Position numbers and translations under genes: made by a program. Below, piece by piece: positions 52,023-60,651 of a stretch of 64,000 bases of DNA. The notes beneath the pieces are model-generated. The model had not been told where the DNA came from and made no database searches. It saw only the letters and a list, made by a program, of their open reading frames with translations. The stretch lies in assembly GCA_023392635.1 (NCBI GenBank), contig JAEVYS010000062.1, forward strand, positions 1 through 64,000, written 5' to 3'. Positions within the stretch are counted from its first letter, which is position 1. Every line of letters begins with the position of its first letter. The stretch comes from Actinomycetes bacterium (GTDB lineage: Bacteria > Actinomycetota > Actinomycetes > Propionibacteriales > Propionibacteriaceae).

Positions 52023-52577
52023 TCAGTACAGCGGCCAGCTCCGCGGCGGATGCAGCGGCGAGTTCTCGTCGCCGATGACCAGGACGCTGGGGAGCCCGCC
52101 CTCGGTGACCAGCAGGGAGGGGTGGGCGGAGACCGGCGCAGCGATCTGGACGGGCGCGAGGGCCGTGGTGTTCGACCCGGCGATGCGGGCGTCGAGGCCA
52201 GGCACGGGCACCGCGTCTCGGGCGTCGCCGTGCAGGAGCCACGCGCGGGCGGTGTCCGGCGCCTGCTCCCTCTGCCCGCGATTGCGCACCGAGAGCATGA
52301 TCGTGACCTGATCGCCCGAGCGCTGCGAGGAACTCAGCGTGACGCACCAGTCGTCGAAGCACTTCCACTCGCCAACGGCCAGTGGCCGGGCGGGGGTCGC
52401 GGCGCTGACGACGACCAGGCTGGTGGCGTAGGCCGCCACCACGATCGCAGCGGCCAGTCCGGCGAGGCGGACGCCCCGGGCGCTGCGCCTTACGGCGAAC
52501 CGCGCCATCATTGCGAGCAGCATGATCAGCACGGCCGTGGTGCCCAGCAACAGGACCGCTCCCATGGATCTCAGCAT
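52023..52577 (-). CDS. Membrane-anchored protein with C-terminal GDxNSPLxPP motif
   Basis: This protein of about 184 residues has two hydrophobic segments (about 6-24 and 36-58), then an extracytoplasmic domain of about 120 residues with a KCFDDWC cysteine pair, Ig-like strands, and GDENSPLHPP near the C-terminus. The similar ending of the 23257-23847 protein suggests a shared fold. The start may be 52577 or 52565. It is the last gene of the lipoprotein-NRAMP-PRC operon, 53 bases after the previous stop. Confidence 0.6.
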   Translation of the reverse strand: MLRSMGAVLLLGTTAVLIMLLAMMARFAVRRSARGVRLAGLAAAIVVAAYATSLVVVSAATPARPLAVGEWKCFDDWCVTLSSSQRSGDQVTIMLSVRNRGQREQAPDTARAWLLHGDARDAVPVPGLDARIAGSNTTALAPVQIAAPVSAHPSLLVTEGGLPSVLVIGDENSPLHPPRSWPLY

Positions 52578-52630
52578 GGCGCGGCGGCCCAACCGGACCG
52601 CCAGGGGCAGGCGACCAGCCGTGCGGCCGC

Positions 52631-52963
52631 TCAGGGGAGGTTCGTCGACCAGCGGGTCGCGTCGGGCTTGAGCTCGACGCCGCTGTCGCCCCACTCCAGC
52701 AGGTCGGGCCACAGGGCGAGGAAGCTGCCGCGTCCGCGCCACTCGAAGAAGGCGGCGAGCAGCCGTGGCTCGCTGGCCTCGGTGCGTTCGTAGCCCACGA
52801 ACGAGCCGGTGCGCCGCGGGCACACGACCACGCCGTGGACCACCGGCGTCCCCACGACCTGGCCCTCCGACCGGTCGGGCACGAACAGCCGGACGTCGAC
52901 CACGTAACCCACCTTCTCGCCGGCCTGCAGCACGGGCTTGCCGATCAGGTCACCCAGGAACAT
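52631..52963 (-). CDS. PRC-barrel-like protein (second of a pair)
   Basis: This 110-residue protein begins MFLGDLIGKPVLQAGEKVGY, then VVDVRLFV, the pattern of PRC-barrel/MgtE-associated domains that flank transport systems. It overlaps the preceding gene by 14 bases and follows the NRAMP-like gene in the operon, so a regulatory role in metal transport is plausible. The remaining sequence is rich in tryptophan. Confidence 0.65.
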   Translation of the reverse strand: MFLGDLIGKPVLQAGEKVGYVVDVRLFVPDRSEGQVVGTPVVHGVVVCPRRTGSFVGYERTEASEPRLLAAFFEWRGRGSFLALWPDLLEWGDSGVELKPDATRWSTNLP

Positions 52964-53354
52964 GGCGCCCCCCGGGAATGCGGCTGATCACGTTCGTGGC
53001 GAGCCAGGCCTCGAGCCAGCCGACGTCGAGGGTGTCACCGCGAACGCCGAGGTGGATCGCGGACCCGATCTCCACGATGGCGTCCCACGGCACCCGGGCA
53101 ACGTGTCCGAGCGGTCGCCGGTTGCCGAAGATGCGGTTGAGGACGATCGGCCCGTGGACGAGGTTGCGCACCGCAGGCGGCGGTGTCCCGGGGACGAGGA
53201 CGCGCTCGCTCAGGTCGTCCAGCTCGAGGTCGTCCACCACGCCGACCGGGTTGTCGTCGACGTCCAGCACCTGACGGTCGAGGATGCTCAGGTGGGCGTC
53301 CATGAGCGTCCCGCCCTCCGGCCGGGGCGCCAGTGGCAGATCCTTGCGACTCAC
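52950..53354 (-). CDS. PRC-barrel-like protein (first of a pair)
   Basis: This protein is 134 residues from GTG 53354, which overlaps the NRAMP stop (GTGA); ATG 53303 is an alternative with its own GGAGG. The body is LDRQVLDVDDNPVGVVDDL, then PWDAIVEIGSAIHL, a PRC-barrel type seen beside MgtE and NRAMP-type transporters in actinobacteria. It probably regulates or gates the transporter from the cytosolic side. Confidence 0.65.
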   Translation of the reverse strand: MSRKDLPLAPRPEGGTLMDAHLSILDRQVLDVDDNPVGVVDDLELDDLSERVLVPGTPPPAVRNLVHGPIVLNRIFGNRRPLGHVARVPWDAIVEIGSAIHLGVRGDTLDVGWLEAWLATNVISRIPGGRHVPG

Positions 53355-54577
53355 TTTCCGACTCCCGTCACGATCAGCAGGGGCACGGCAGCCACCGAGG
53401 CCACCAGGATCAGCACGAGGTACACCTGCCCGAACACGTTGGTGGCACGACCGTTCACATGCTCGCCCATGTAGTCCGGGTCGTTGGCCACGATCAGGAT
53501 CGGGAGGTACGTGAGTGGCAGCGCGACCGCCGAGAACACCACGGACACCTCGGTGACGGCGACCGGATCCACGCCGGTCGCGAGCACCCCGAGTCCGATC
53601 AGCAGGCACACGATCATCAGGACGTGGAATCGGGCGGCCTGTGCCGGGCGACGGAACTTGCCCCAGCTCCAGCCGAGGAACTGCGCCACGGTGTAGCCCG
53701 AGGACAAGGTGGTCTCCAGCGCTGCCCCGAAGGTGGCGGCGAAGATGCCGATGATGATCAGGACGAGCAGCAGCTTGCCGCCGGCCGCCGCGACCGGCAG
53801 CACCACCTGGTCGAGCGTGGTGACCTCGATCCCCCGGGGCAGCAGGACCAGGGCGGCGCAGCCGGCGATCGCGATGGACAGGAAGCCGCCGAGCGGGAAG
53901 CCGACCAGCACGTTCAGCCGCGACTGGGCGAGGTCCTTGACCGACCACCCCTCTTCGACGGCCCCGGAGGAGAAGAAGAAGACCTCGTAGGGCGTCAGCG
54001 CTGCTCCGAACAGGGCCACCGCGTAGAACCAGTACGTCGCCGGGGCCTCGCGTTGCGGCATCGACTGCAGGACCTGCGCGCCGAGTGCGGACCAGTCGGG
54101 GCCGAGCAGGAAGAATGCGACGGCGAATCCGATCAGCAGCAGCCCGACCAGGCCGGTCACGTTCTCCATCACCTCGAACCCCACCCGCCAGATCACCAGC
54201 CAGACCGCGAACGCGGCGACGGGGACCCAGAGCAGGTAGTTGACGCTGCTGGCCAGCTGGAGCGCGAGGGCGATGCCGCCCACCTCCGCGGTGAGGGTCA
54301 GCAGGTTGATCAGGAAGGAGCCGATCAGGTTCGCCAGGGCCATCCGCGGCCCGAGTCGTTCGCGGATGACCTCGAACGTCGCTCGTCCGCTGACCGCCGC
54401 CACGCGTCCTGCCATCTGCGCGAACAGGCAGATGCCGACCACGCCGACCGCCACCACCCACACGAGGGACCAGCCGAAACGGGAGCCGACGACGGCGTTG
54501 GTGACGATGTCGCCGATGTCGAGGAAGCCGCCGATCGCGGTGAGGATGCCGAGGGCGACCGCGAAGAGTCGTTTCAT
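53351..54577 (-). CDS. NRAMP-like divalent metal transporter, divergent
   Basis: This 408-residue protein has 10-11 transmembrane segments. The first contains GGFLDIGDIVTN in place of the DPGN motif (Asp20, Gly22, Asp23), and segment 6 has GAALTPYEVFF around residues 191-201 where classic NRAMP has MPHN. The metal-binding methionine and asparagine are thus changed. Known relatives with such changes are Mg2+-type (NRMT) or uncharacterised. It starts with an ATGA overlap after a lipoprotein gene and is followed by two PRC-barrel proteins. Confidence 0.82.
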   Translation of the reverse strand: MKRLFAVALGILTAIGGFLDIGDIVTNAVVGSRFGWSLVWVVAVGVVGICLFAQMAGRVAAVSGRATFEVIRERLGPRMALANLIGSFLINLLTLTAEVGGIALALQLASSVNYLLWVPVAAFAVWLVIWRVGFEVMENVTGLVGLLLIGFAVAFFLLGPDWSALGAQVLQSMPQREAPATYWFYAVALFGAALTPYEVFFFSSGAVEEGWSVKDLAQSRLNVLVGFPLGGFLSIAIAGCAALVLLPRGIEVTTLDQVVLPVAAAGGKLLLVLIIIGIFAATFGAALETTLSSGYTVAQFLGWSWGKFRRPAQAARFHVLMIVCLLIGLGVLATGVDPVAVTEVSVVFSAVALPLTYLPILIVANDPDYMGEHVNGRATNVFGQVYLVLILVASVAAVPLLIVTGVGK

Positions 54578-54996
54578 GCGTGCAGGCTTCCGGCCGTGGA
54601 CGCCAACTCCCGCTCGGCGTCCTGAAGGGCCTGCAGGTCGGCCCGGGTGAGGGCACCGGCACCCCTGTCGCCGAAGCCGATGAGCACGTCGACGGCCTTC
54701 CTGACCGCGGCGGCGGCCTCGGAGCGGCGCTGCGGGTCGGCGTCGGTCGCGGTGACGAGTTCCTGCTGGGCGGCGGCGACCGCCTCGAGTGTCTGGTCGA
54801 GGGTCACCTGCGCCATCGGTGCGGTGGCACGGTCGTCGAGCTCGAGGCGGACGGCGAGGGCGAGGCCCGCCACCGCCGAGTGGGCTTCGCGGACGGCGGA
54901 GCCGGGAGCGTCGGTGGTACGGGCGTCGCTGCTGCAGCCGGTGAGGACGAGAACGGCAGCGGCGAACGCCGAACACACGACCACGCGTCGACTCAC
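54574..54996 (-). CDS. Putative lipoprotein, first gene of the NRAMP operon
   Basis: This 140-residue protein has a signal peptide with lipobox LTGC at about residue 21, then a mostly helical acidic domain (VREAHSAVAGLALAVRLE, LDQTLEAVAAAQQELV). Start GTG 54996 follows GGGGGTG. Its stop overlaps the transporter start by four bases. No family is recognised. It may be an extracellular helper of metal uptake. Confidence 0.75.
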   Translation of the reverse strand: MSRRVVVCSAFAAAVLVLTGCSSDARTTDAPGSAVREAHSAVAGLALAVRLELDDRATAPMAQVTLDQTLEAVAAAQQELVTATDADPQRRSEAAAAVRKAVDVLIGFGDRGAGALTRADLQALQDAERELASTAGSLHA

Positions 54997-55122
54997 GATT
55001 CACCCCCGCTTCAGGGCTCTCGCCACTCAACCTGCTGCGGCTGCAGCCTGTCGATGGGATACCCCGGCGCAAGCGCCCCAAACGGCGGGGCCCGGCCTCG
55101 CCGATGCGGGTACAAAGGCTCC

Positions 55123-56727
55123 ATGGACCAGTCTGTGGCGGCGACCTGTGATGCGATCGTGATCGGCTCCGGGCCGAACGGGCTCGTCGCAGCCAATGCG
55201 CTGGCCGACGCCGGGTGGGACGTCGTCGTGCTCGAGTCCCAGCCGGAGGTCGGCGGGGCGGTGCGCAGCGCGGAGGTGACGGCGCCCGGGTTCACGTCCG
55301 ACCTGTTCAGCGCGTTCTACCCCCTCGCTGCGGCGAGCCCGTTGATCCGTGGTCTCGAGCTCGAGCGGCACGGACTGGAGTGGGTGCAGGCGCCCGCCGT
55401 CCTGGCCCATCAGCTCGACGACGGGCGGGCCGCCGTGCTGCACCGCGACGCCGAGCGCACCGCGGCCGGTCTGGACGCCTTCGCCGCCGGCGACGGGGCC
55501 GCCTGGCTGGAGCTGTTCGGACAGTGGCTGCGGCTGCGCGACGACGTGCTGGACGCGCTGTTCACACCGTTTCCTCCCGTGGCCGCGGGCGCGCGGTTGC
55601 TGCGGCAGCTGAGGGCGGGCGGCGCCCTCCGGCTGGCCCGGCTCGCCGTCACCCCGGTGCGCCGGCTCGGCGAGGAGAAGTTCCTGGGGGACGGCGGGCG
55701 CCTCCTGCTCACCGGGAACGCCATGCACTCCGACGTGCCCCCGGACGGTGCAGGGAGCGGGCTGTTCGGCTGGCTGCTGGCCATGTTGGCGCAGGACGTC
55801 GGGTTCCCGGTGCCGCGCGGTGGCGCCGGCATGCTCGCGGCGGCGCTGCGCGGGCGCGCGGAGTCGCTGGGGGCCCAGGTGCGGACGGACTCCACGGTGG
55901 TGGAGATCCTGGTGAAGGCGCGTCGTGCGCATGCCGTCCGGCTGGCCGACGGGACGTTGGTCTCGGCCCGGAAAGCCGTGCTCGCCGACGTGACCGCGCC
56001 CGCGCTGTACGGCGAGCTGCTGGCCAACGTGTCGATGCCCCCGCGCCTGCGGGAGGACGTCGCCGACTTCCAGTGGGACAACGCCACCCTGAAGGTCAAC
56101 TGGGCGCTGGGCGGCCGGGTGCCCTGGCTGCACGAGGAGACCGGACGGGCCGGTACGGTCCACCTGGGGGTCGACCTGGACGGCTTCGTCGAGTTCGGTG
56201 CCGACCTCAGCCTCAGCCGCATGCCGGAGCGGCCGTTCATCCTGTTCGGCCAGATGACGACCGCCGACCCCTCGCGCTCACCCGAGGGCACCGAGTCCGC
56301 CTGGGCCTACACCCACCTGCCCCGACGGTTCGCCACCGATGCGTCCGCAGTGGAGCGCCACGTGGCGAGGCTGGAGGCCGCGCTGGAGCGGGTCGCGCCG
56401 GGCTTCGCGCGCCTGGTCCTGGCCCGGCACGTGCAGTCGCCCGCCGACCTGGAGGGTGCGAACGCGAGCCTGTCGGCGGGGGCACTCAACGCGGGGACCT
56501 CCGCGATCCACCAGGAGCTGGTGTTCCGGCCCACCGTCGGCCTGGGAAGGCCCGAGACCCCGATCGACGGGCTCTACCTTGCCAGTGCGTCCGCCCACCC
56601 CGGCGGGGGAGTGCACGGCGCGTGCGGCTGGAACGCCGCGCGGTCGGCACTGAAGGCGAACGGTCGCTTCGCGACGGTGCACTCCGCCCTCGTGCGCACG
56701 GCCTGGGACCGCGTCCTCAGGGACTGA
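55123..56727 (+). CDS. CrtI-type FAD-dependent oxidoreductase
   Basis: This 534-residue protein begins with a dinucleotide fold (IVIGSGPNGLVAANALADAG), then GGAVRSAEV and a C-terminal GLYLASASAHPGGGVHGACG, the pattern of phytoene dehydrogenase-like and retinol saturase-like proteins. No carotenoid genes lie nearby, so the substrate could be another polyprenyl or aromatic compound. The ATG at 55123 diverges from the lipoprotein gene. TACAAA just upstream could be its -10 element. Confidence 0.88.
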   Translation: MDQSVAATCDAIVIGSGPNGLVAANALADAGWDVVVLESQPEVGGAVRSAEVTAPGFTSDLFSAFYPLAAASPLIRGLELERHGLEWVQAPAVLAHQLDDGRAAVLHRDAERTAAGLDAFAAGDGAAWLELFGQWLRLRDDVLDALFTPFPPVAAGARLLRQLRAGGALRLARLAVTPVRRLGEEKFLGDGGRLLLTGNAMHSDVPPDGAGSGLFGWLLAMLAQDVGFPVPRGGAGMLAAALRGRAESLGAQVRTDSTVVEILVKARRAHAVRLADGTLVSARKAVLADVTAPALYGELLANVSMPPRLREDVADFQWDNATLKVNWALGGRVPWLHEETGRAGTVHLGVDLDGFVEFGADLSLSRMPERPFILFGQMTTADPSRSPEGTESAWAYTHLPRRFATDASAVERHVARLEAALERVAPGFARLVLARHVQSPADLEGANASLSAGALNAGTSAIHQELVFRPTVGLGRPETPIDGLYLASASAHPGGGVHGACGWNAARSALKANGRFATVHSALVRTAWDRVLRD

Positions 56728-56804
56728 CCCGTGGGCCGTCCCGGCCCTTGTCAGGAGACGTTGAGGGCCTTGCGCTGCAGCGCGTTCCTCTGGATCATGA
56801 GCGG

Positions 56805-57344
56805 ATGGCGGGTCGGGCGGCAGGGGCGCGGGTGCTTCACCTGGCCGCTGCGCTCTGCGCGATGGTCCTCCTCGGCGGTTGTGCCGACACCACGCCGACC
56901 AGGCGGTTCCCCGTCCCGACGCTCACCCCGCCGACGTTCGGGACGACGCCGGCCGGTCCTTCCCGGAACCAGCCCGGGCCGTCCTCACCATCCGCGGGCC
57001 TGCGCGCGCGCTATCCGCTGACGCTCGTCGAGGCACAGAACTACGCCGGCCTCGGCTATCCGGTCGCCGGCCTGCTCGGGTCTGGGGAGATTCGGGTGCA
57101 GCGGTTGTCGACGACGGAGTGGGAATCGGGGCCGGTGACCGAGAACGTCTGCAAGGAGCGGTGGGACGCGCTCGAAGGCAGGTACGAGTACCGGTGCGAG
57201 ATCGAAACCGTCTCCAAGCGCAGGCCCGTGCAGAAGACGAGGTTCTGGGTGTCGGGTGCGGGCGCCGCGACCGTCTCGTACGACACCGTGAGCCAGGCGT
57301 TCGCACGCATCGCTCCCACCGACTACTGGCGCAGGCTCAGCTAG
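56805..57344 (+). CDS. Putative lipoprotein (179 aa)
   Basis: The signal peptide ends in the lipobox LLGGC (about residue 26), followed by a threonine/proline-rich linker. The mature domain has NVCKERW and RYEYRCEIETVSKRR with two cysteines that could pair, then a short beta-rich end. No family is recognised. It is surface-exposed by prediction. The start ATG 56805 has only a weak ribosome-binding site. Confidence 0.7.
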   Translation: MAGRAAGARVLHLAAALCAMVLLGGCADTTPTRRFPVPTLTPPTFGTTPAGPSRNQPGPSSPSAGLRARYPLTLVEAQNYAGLGYPVAGLLGSGEIRVQRLSTTEWESGPVTENVCKERWDALEGRYEYRCEIETVSKRRPVQKTRFWVSGAGAATVSYDTVSQAFARIAPTDYWRRLS

Positions 57345-57368
57345 ACCGGATCGCCCGCGTGATCCCGC

Positions 57369-58205
57369 TCAGTCCAGGACGGTGACGTTCATCGGCATCC
57401 GGTGCCGTCGGCGGAGCCGACCCGTCAGCAGGTTGCGGAGCCCCCGACCCACCAGGGTCGCCGTGGTCAGGTCGCGGAACTCGGCCGCCTCGGATGTGAC
57501 CAGGCGCAGCAGGGGTTGCGCTGCCATCTCCGGGGTCTGGCCCCACAGGCCGACGACGACCTGCAGTCCGCCCAGGCGCTTCTCGTACCCCCGCTGGGAG
57601 GTGACGGTGCCGAGGAGGTCGGTGCGGACGAGCCCCGGGTTCATGCCGTGCACCCGGACCGGGGTGTTCCTGGTCTCGGCGCGCAACGTTTCGGTGAACT
57701 GCCGCACCCAGCGCTTGCTCGACGCGTACGCATTCTGCAGCGCGACGGGCCCCCGGTCGCCCTGGCCGTAGACGTTGACGAGGTCGCCGTGGCCCTGTTC
57801 GAGGAAGACGGGCAGGGCGGCCCGCGAGCCGTGGAACGTGCCAAGGATGTTCGTCCGCACGACCCTGGCGAAGTCGTCGACCGGCGTCGACGCGGTGGGA
57901 CCATAGACGCCGGAGGCACCCGCGTTGTTGACCCAGATGTCCAGCGTGCCCAGCGCGACGGCCGTGTCGCGAAGCGCCTCGACCTGCGCCCACTCAGCCA
58001 TGTCACAGGCACGCCCTGCCGCCTCGATGCCCTCACTGCGCAGCCGCTCAACCGCGTCCGCAACGCCGGCGGCCGAGCGGGACGCCAGCACGACCGTGGC
58101 GCCCTCGCGACCCAGGACGCGTGCCATCGCGAAGCCGAGCCCGCGCGAGGATCCGGTCACGACCGCCACTCGACCGGTGAGGGCCTGCGCACTCCCCACG
58201 ATCAT
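57369..58205 (-). CDS. Short-chain dehydrogenase/reductase (SDR)
   Basis: This 278-residue protein has TGSSRGLG, NNAG and a YASSKRW active site. It has an extended C-terminus of about 40 residues rich in arginine. It is translationally coupled to the DUF1304 gene by ATGA, which suggests joint function. The substrate is unknown. Confidence 0.87.
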   Translation of the reverse strand: MIVGSAQALTGRVAVVTGSSRGLGFAMARVLGREGATVVLASRSAAGVADAVERLRSEGIEAAGRACDMAEWAQVEALRDTAVALGTLDIWVNNAGASGVYGPTASTPVDDFARVVRTNILGTFHGSRAALPVFLEQGHGDLVNVYGQGDRGPVALQNAYASSKRWVRQFTETLRAETRNTPVRVHGMNPGLVRTDLLGTVTSQRGYEKRLGGLQVVVGLWGQTPEMAAQPLLRLVTSEAAEFRDLTTATLVGRGLRNLLTGRLRRRHRMPMNVTVLD

Positions 58206-58585
58206 TGCCCGGGGACGAGTGCGGCAACGAGCGCGATCAGCGGCGGCCCGCTCTGTCCGACCATGCTGCGCCACAGCTTCCGGTTGGAGATGAACAAGAC
58301 GATGCCGCACCCGACCATGAATGCGCACCCGTAGATGACCAGCGCGCGGCCGACGGCCGCGTTCCCGGCGAGCTGGGCGATCAGTCCGGCCGCTGGACCC
58401 GCCGCGAGGAAGAGGTTGTAGAACCCCTGGTTGAAGGCCCACAGCCGCACTCCTTCGGCCGGCTCCGGCCGCCCGAGCAGGAAGGTCTGCACGTCGCTGC
58501 GATGGAACAGGAAGCTTTCCAGCACGAACGCCATCAGGTGGAAGAGCACCGCGACGACGACGAACACCTGGGTCACGAGATTCAT
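58202..58585 (-). CDS. DUF1304 membrane protein
   Basis: This 127-residue protein has four hydrophobic segments and the family features FHLMAFVLESFLF and AFNQGFYNLFLA (NQGxYN). DUF1304 proteins are small integral membrane proteins of unknown function. It overlaps the downstream SDR gene by four bases. Confidence 0.9.
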   Translation of the reverse strand: MNLVTQVFVVVAVLFHLMAFVLESFLFHRSDVQTFLLGRPEPAEGVRLWAFNQGFYNLFLAAGPAAGLIAQLAGNAAVGRALVIYGCAFMVGCGIVLFISNRKLWRSMVGQSGPPLIALVAALVPGQ

Positions 58586-58836
58586 GGCTCATTCTGCACG
58601 ACCGCGGCACTTCCGGCGCTGTGCAAGTCACCCGCCCGGGGTCTTGGCCGTGCCGGTGGGACCCGATAGCTTCGCGTACCGGCCTCCTGCAGGGTTCCGC
58701 CAGACCCTGTGGGCGCAACCCGTCCCGGGAACCGGGGGGCGCCGGCGAACGGGTTGTGTGCTGGCAGCGGCTTTCCGGTGGGACCCGGGGGACGCTCCCA
58801 GCAGGTCTTGGCGGGCTCCCCAGGCACCCGCCGCTC

Positions 58837-60252
58837 TCAGTTGCCGCGCCGGTGGTGACCCTCGGCCAGCAGTGCCAGGCGGTGCAGCGTCTCCCGGTTG
58901 CGCGGGGCGATCATCAGATGACGGACGGGCGCGGGGACGAACCTGCCCGGCCCGGACACGGCGTCCTCGGTGATCGTGACGATGCTGCGCTCGGGCCCGG
59001 CCGGGCGGACGCTGATGTGCACGTGCGCCTCGCCCGCCGGCCATCCGCGCGCGGTCAGTTCGAGCTCCTCGGGCTGGACGCTGCGCTCCACCCTGGTGAA
59101 GTCCTGGATCAGGGCCGGCCACACCCCGAAGGAGTGGTGGACGCGGGCGCCGACCGCCGGCCAGTCCGGGTCGACGTCGCGGACGCGCGCTGCGCCGACC
59201 ACCCAGTTCGCGTACGACCAACCGTCGGCCAGCACGGCCCAGACCGCGTCGACGGGCGCGGCGACATCCCGCGACAGGGTCGGGCCCGGGTCCTTGCGGT
59301 GTCCGCCTTCCGAACCTGCGTCCATGTCGTTTCCTTCCACTGGTTGTCCGCCCCACCGCCCGTAGCCGCCACTCACAGCCTCACCGTTCGGGTTCGGCGC
59401 CATCACGTTGCCGGGGGTCGGCGCGACGCTGCCGGTGCGAGCCTGCGCGAGCCGGCCGAACAGGGGGCCGACCAGCGCGTCGAAGACCCCGGGCAGCGCG
59501 CGGAAGCCGAGCACCATCAAGGGATTGGCCACCCCGATTCCCACCTCGCGTCGTGGGCGGTCGATCACGTCGCTCACCGCCTGCGCCACCCGGTCGGCAG
59601 TGACCACCGGGGGAGGGGGAGCGCCGTGCCGGCCGGTGTACGTGCCGGCCTGACGGTAGATCGGCGTGTCCACGCCGCCGGGGGAGACCAGGGAGACCGT
59701 GATCGACGGATCGTCGCGGACCTCGAGCTGCAAGGTCCGGACGAGCCCGTGGAGCGCCCATTTGGTCGTGACGTACGACGACATGGTGGGGACGGCGATC
59801 TTGCCCAGCACGGAACCGACGACCACGAGCGTCCCGCCACCCTGGCGGCGGAACTGGGCCAGCGCGGCCCGTGCGACGTGCGCGGTGCCGCCGACGTTCG
59901 TCGCGACGGTGTTGTCGAACACCTCCGGTGGCAGGTCGAGGAAGTCCCCGTAGGCCAGGGCTCCGGCGCAGTGCGCAACGGCGTCCACCCGCCCGTAGCG
60001 CTCCACGGTCGCGGCCACCAGCGCGTCGACCTGCTCGGCGTCCTTCACGTCTGCGGCGCGGGTGGCGATGTCTTCTCGCGCTGCGCCACCGACCAGGCAC
60101 TCGTTGACGACGTCGGCCAGCGTCTCGGGCGAGCGCGACGACAGCATGAGCCGGTCACCGCGCGCAGCCAGGCGGTGCGCCAGCGCCCGTCCGATGCCAC
60201 TGCTCGCCCCCGTGATCAGGCAGACCCGGGGGTGGGTGGGGCGCTGGGCCAT
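58837..60252 (-). CDS. SDR fused to SRPBCC (polyketide cyclase-like) domain
   Basis: Residues 1-250 of this 471-residue protein are a classical SDR (TGASSGIG, CAGAL, YVTTKWAL). A disordered linker (about 280-315) follows, and residues 320-471 form an SRPBCC domain (SRDVAAPVDAVWAVLADGWS, WPAGEAHVHI). In many actinobacteria these are two adjacent genes. Here the frame is continuous, yet an in-frame ATG at 59325 behind GAAGGAAACGAC would start the SRPBCC part alone. CGGAGG precedes the main start. The natural substrate is unknown. Confidence 0.82.
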   Translation of the reverse strand: MAQRPTHPRVCLITGASSGIGRALAHRLAARGDRLMLSSRSPETLADVVNECLVGGAAREDIATRAADVKDAEQVDALVAATVERYGRVDAVAHCAGALAYGDFLDLPPEVFDNTVATNVGGTAHVARAALAQFRRQGGGTLVVVGSVLGKIAVPTMSSYVTTKWALHGLVRTLQLEVRDDPSITVSLVSPGGVDTPIYRQAGTYTGRHGAPPPPVVTADRVAQAVSDVIDRPRREVGIGVANPLMVLGFRALPGVFDALVGPLFGRLAQARTGSVAPTPGNVMAPNPNGEAVSGGYGRWGGQPVEGNDMDAGSEGGHRKDPGPTLSRDVAAPVDAVWAVLADGWSYANWVVGAARVRDVDPDWPAVGARVHHSFGVWPALIQDFTRVERSVQPEELELTARGWPAGEAHVHISVRPAGPERSIVTITEDAVSGPGRFVPAPVRHLMIAPRNRETLHRLALLAEGHHRRGN

Positions 60253-60276
60253 GCGGTCCTCCGCTCGCTGCGTACG

Positions 60277-60498
60277 TCAGGCGTCGGTGGCGGCCACAGC
60301 CGGCTCGTCCCTGGACACCTCTTCGCGTGCCTGCTGGATGAGCTGCTCGACCAGTTGCTCCTCGCGGGCGACGAGCTCGACGAGTTCGTCGCTGAAGCTC
60401 GAGTTCGGGTCGGACGGGTCGGCGTAGAGAGGCACGTCGTGGATGGCCGTGTCCACCCTGGTCAGTTCGGCGGCCAGGTCGCGGAGATTCTCACTCAT
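60277..60498 (-). CDS. Small acidic helical protein (73 aa)
   Basis: The protein (MSENLRDLAAELTRVDTAIH, then a second helix EEQLVEQLIQQAREEV) is polar, without cysteine or membrane segment, and fits a helical hairpin. The stop lies 24 bases before the SDR-SRPBCC start, so the two may be cotranscribed. No family is recognised. Confidence 0.6.
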   Translation of the reverse strand: MSENLRDLAAELTRVDTAIHDVPLYADPSDPNSSFSDELVELVAREEQLVEQLIQQAREEVSRDEPAVAATDA

Positions 60499-60651
60499 GG
60501 CTGGCAGGTACCCCCCGCCGCCCGCGCGCAACCTCGGACCTTGGTCTTGTCCTGCCCTTTCGCCCGGCAACGGGGAGCACACGGCACCGGCGGGCCCGCC
60601 CGGGAGTTCCCGGACCGGGCCCGCCGGAGTCGAGGGCGGGTGAGCGTGGAA

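Noticed and set aside
58653..58787. 13-base direct repeat CCGGTGGGACCCG at 58653 and 58775
   Set aside because: It is short, GC-rich and without symmetry or clear position relative to a promoter. It could be chance.
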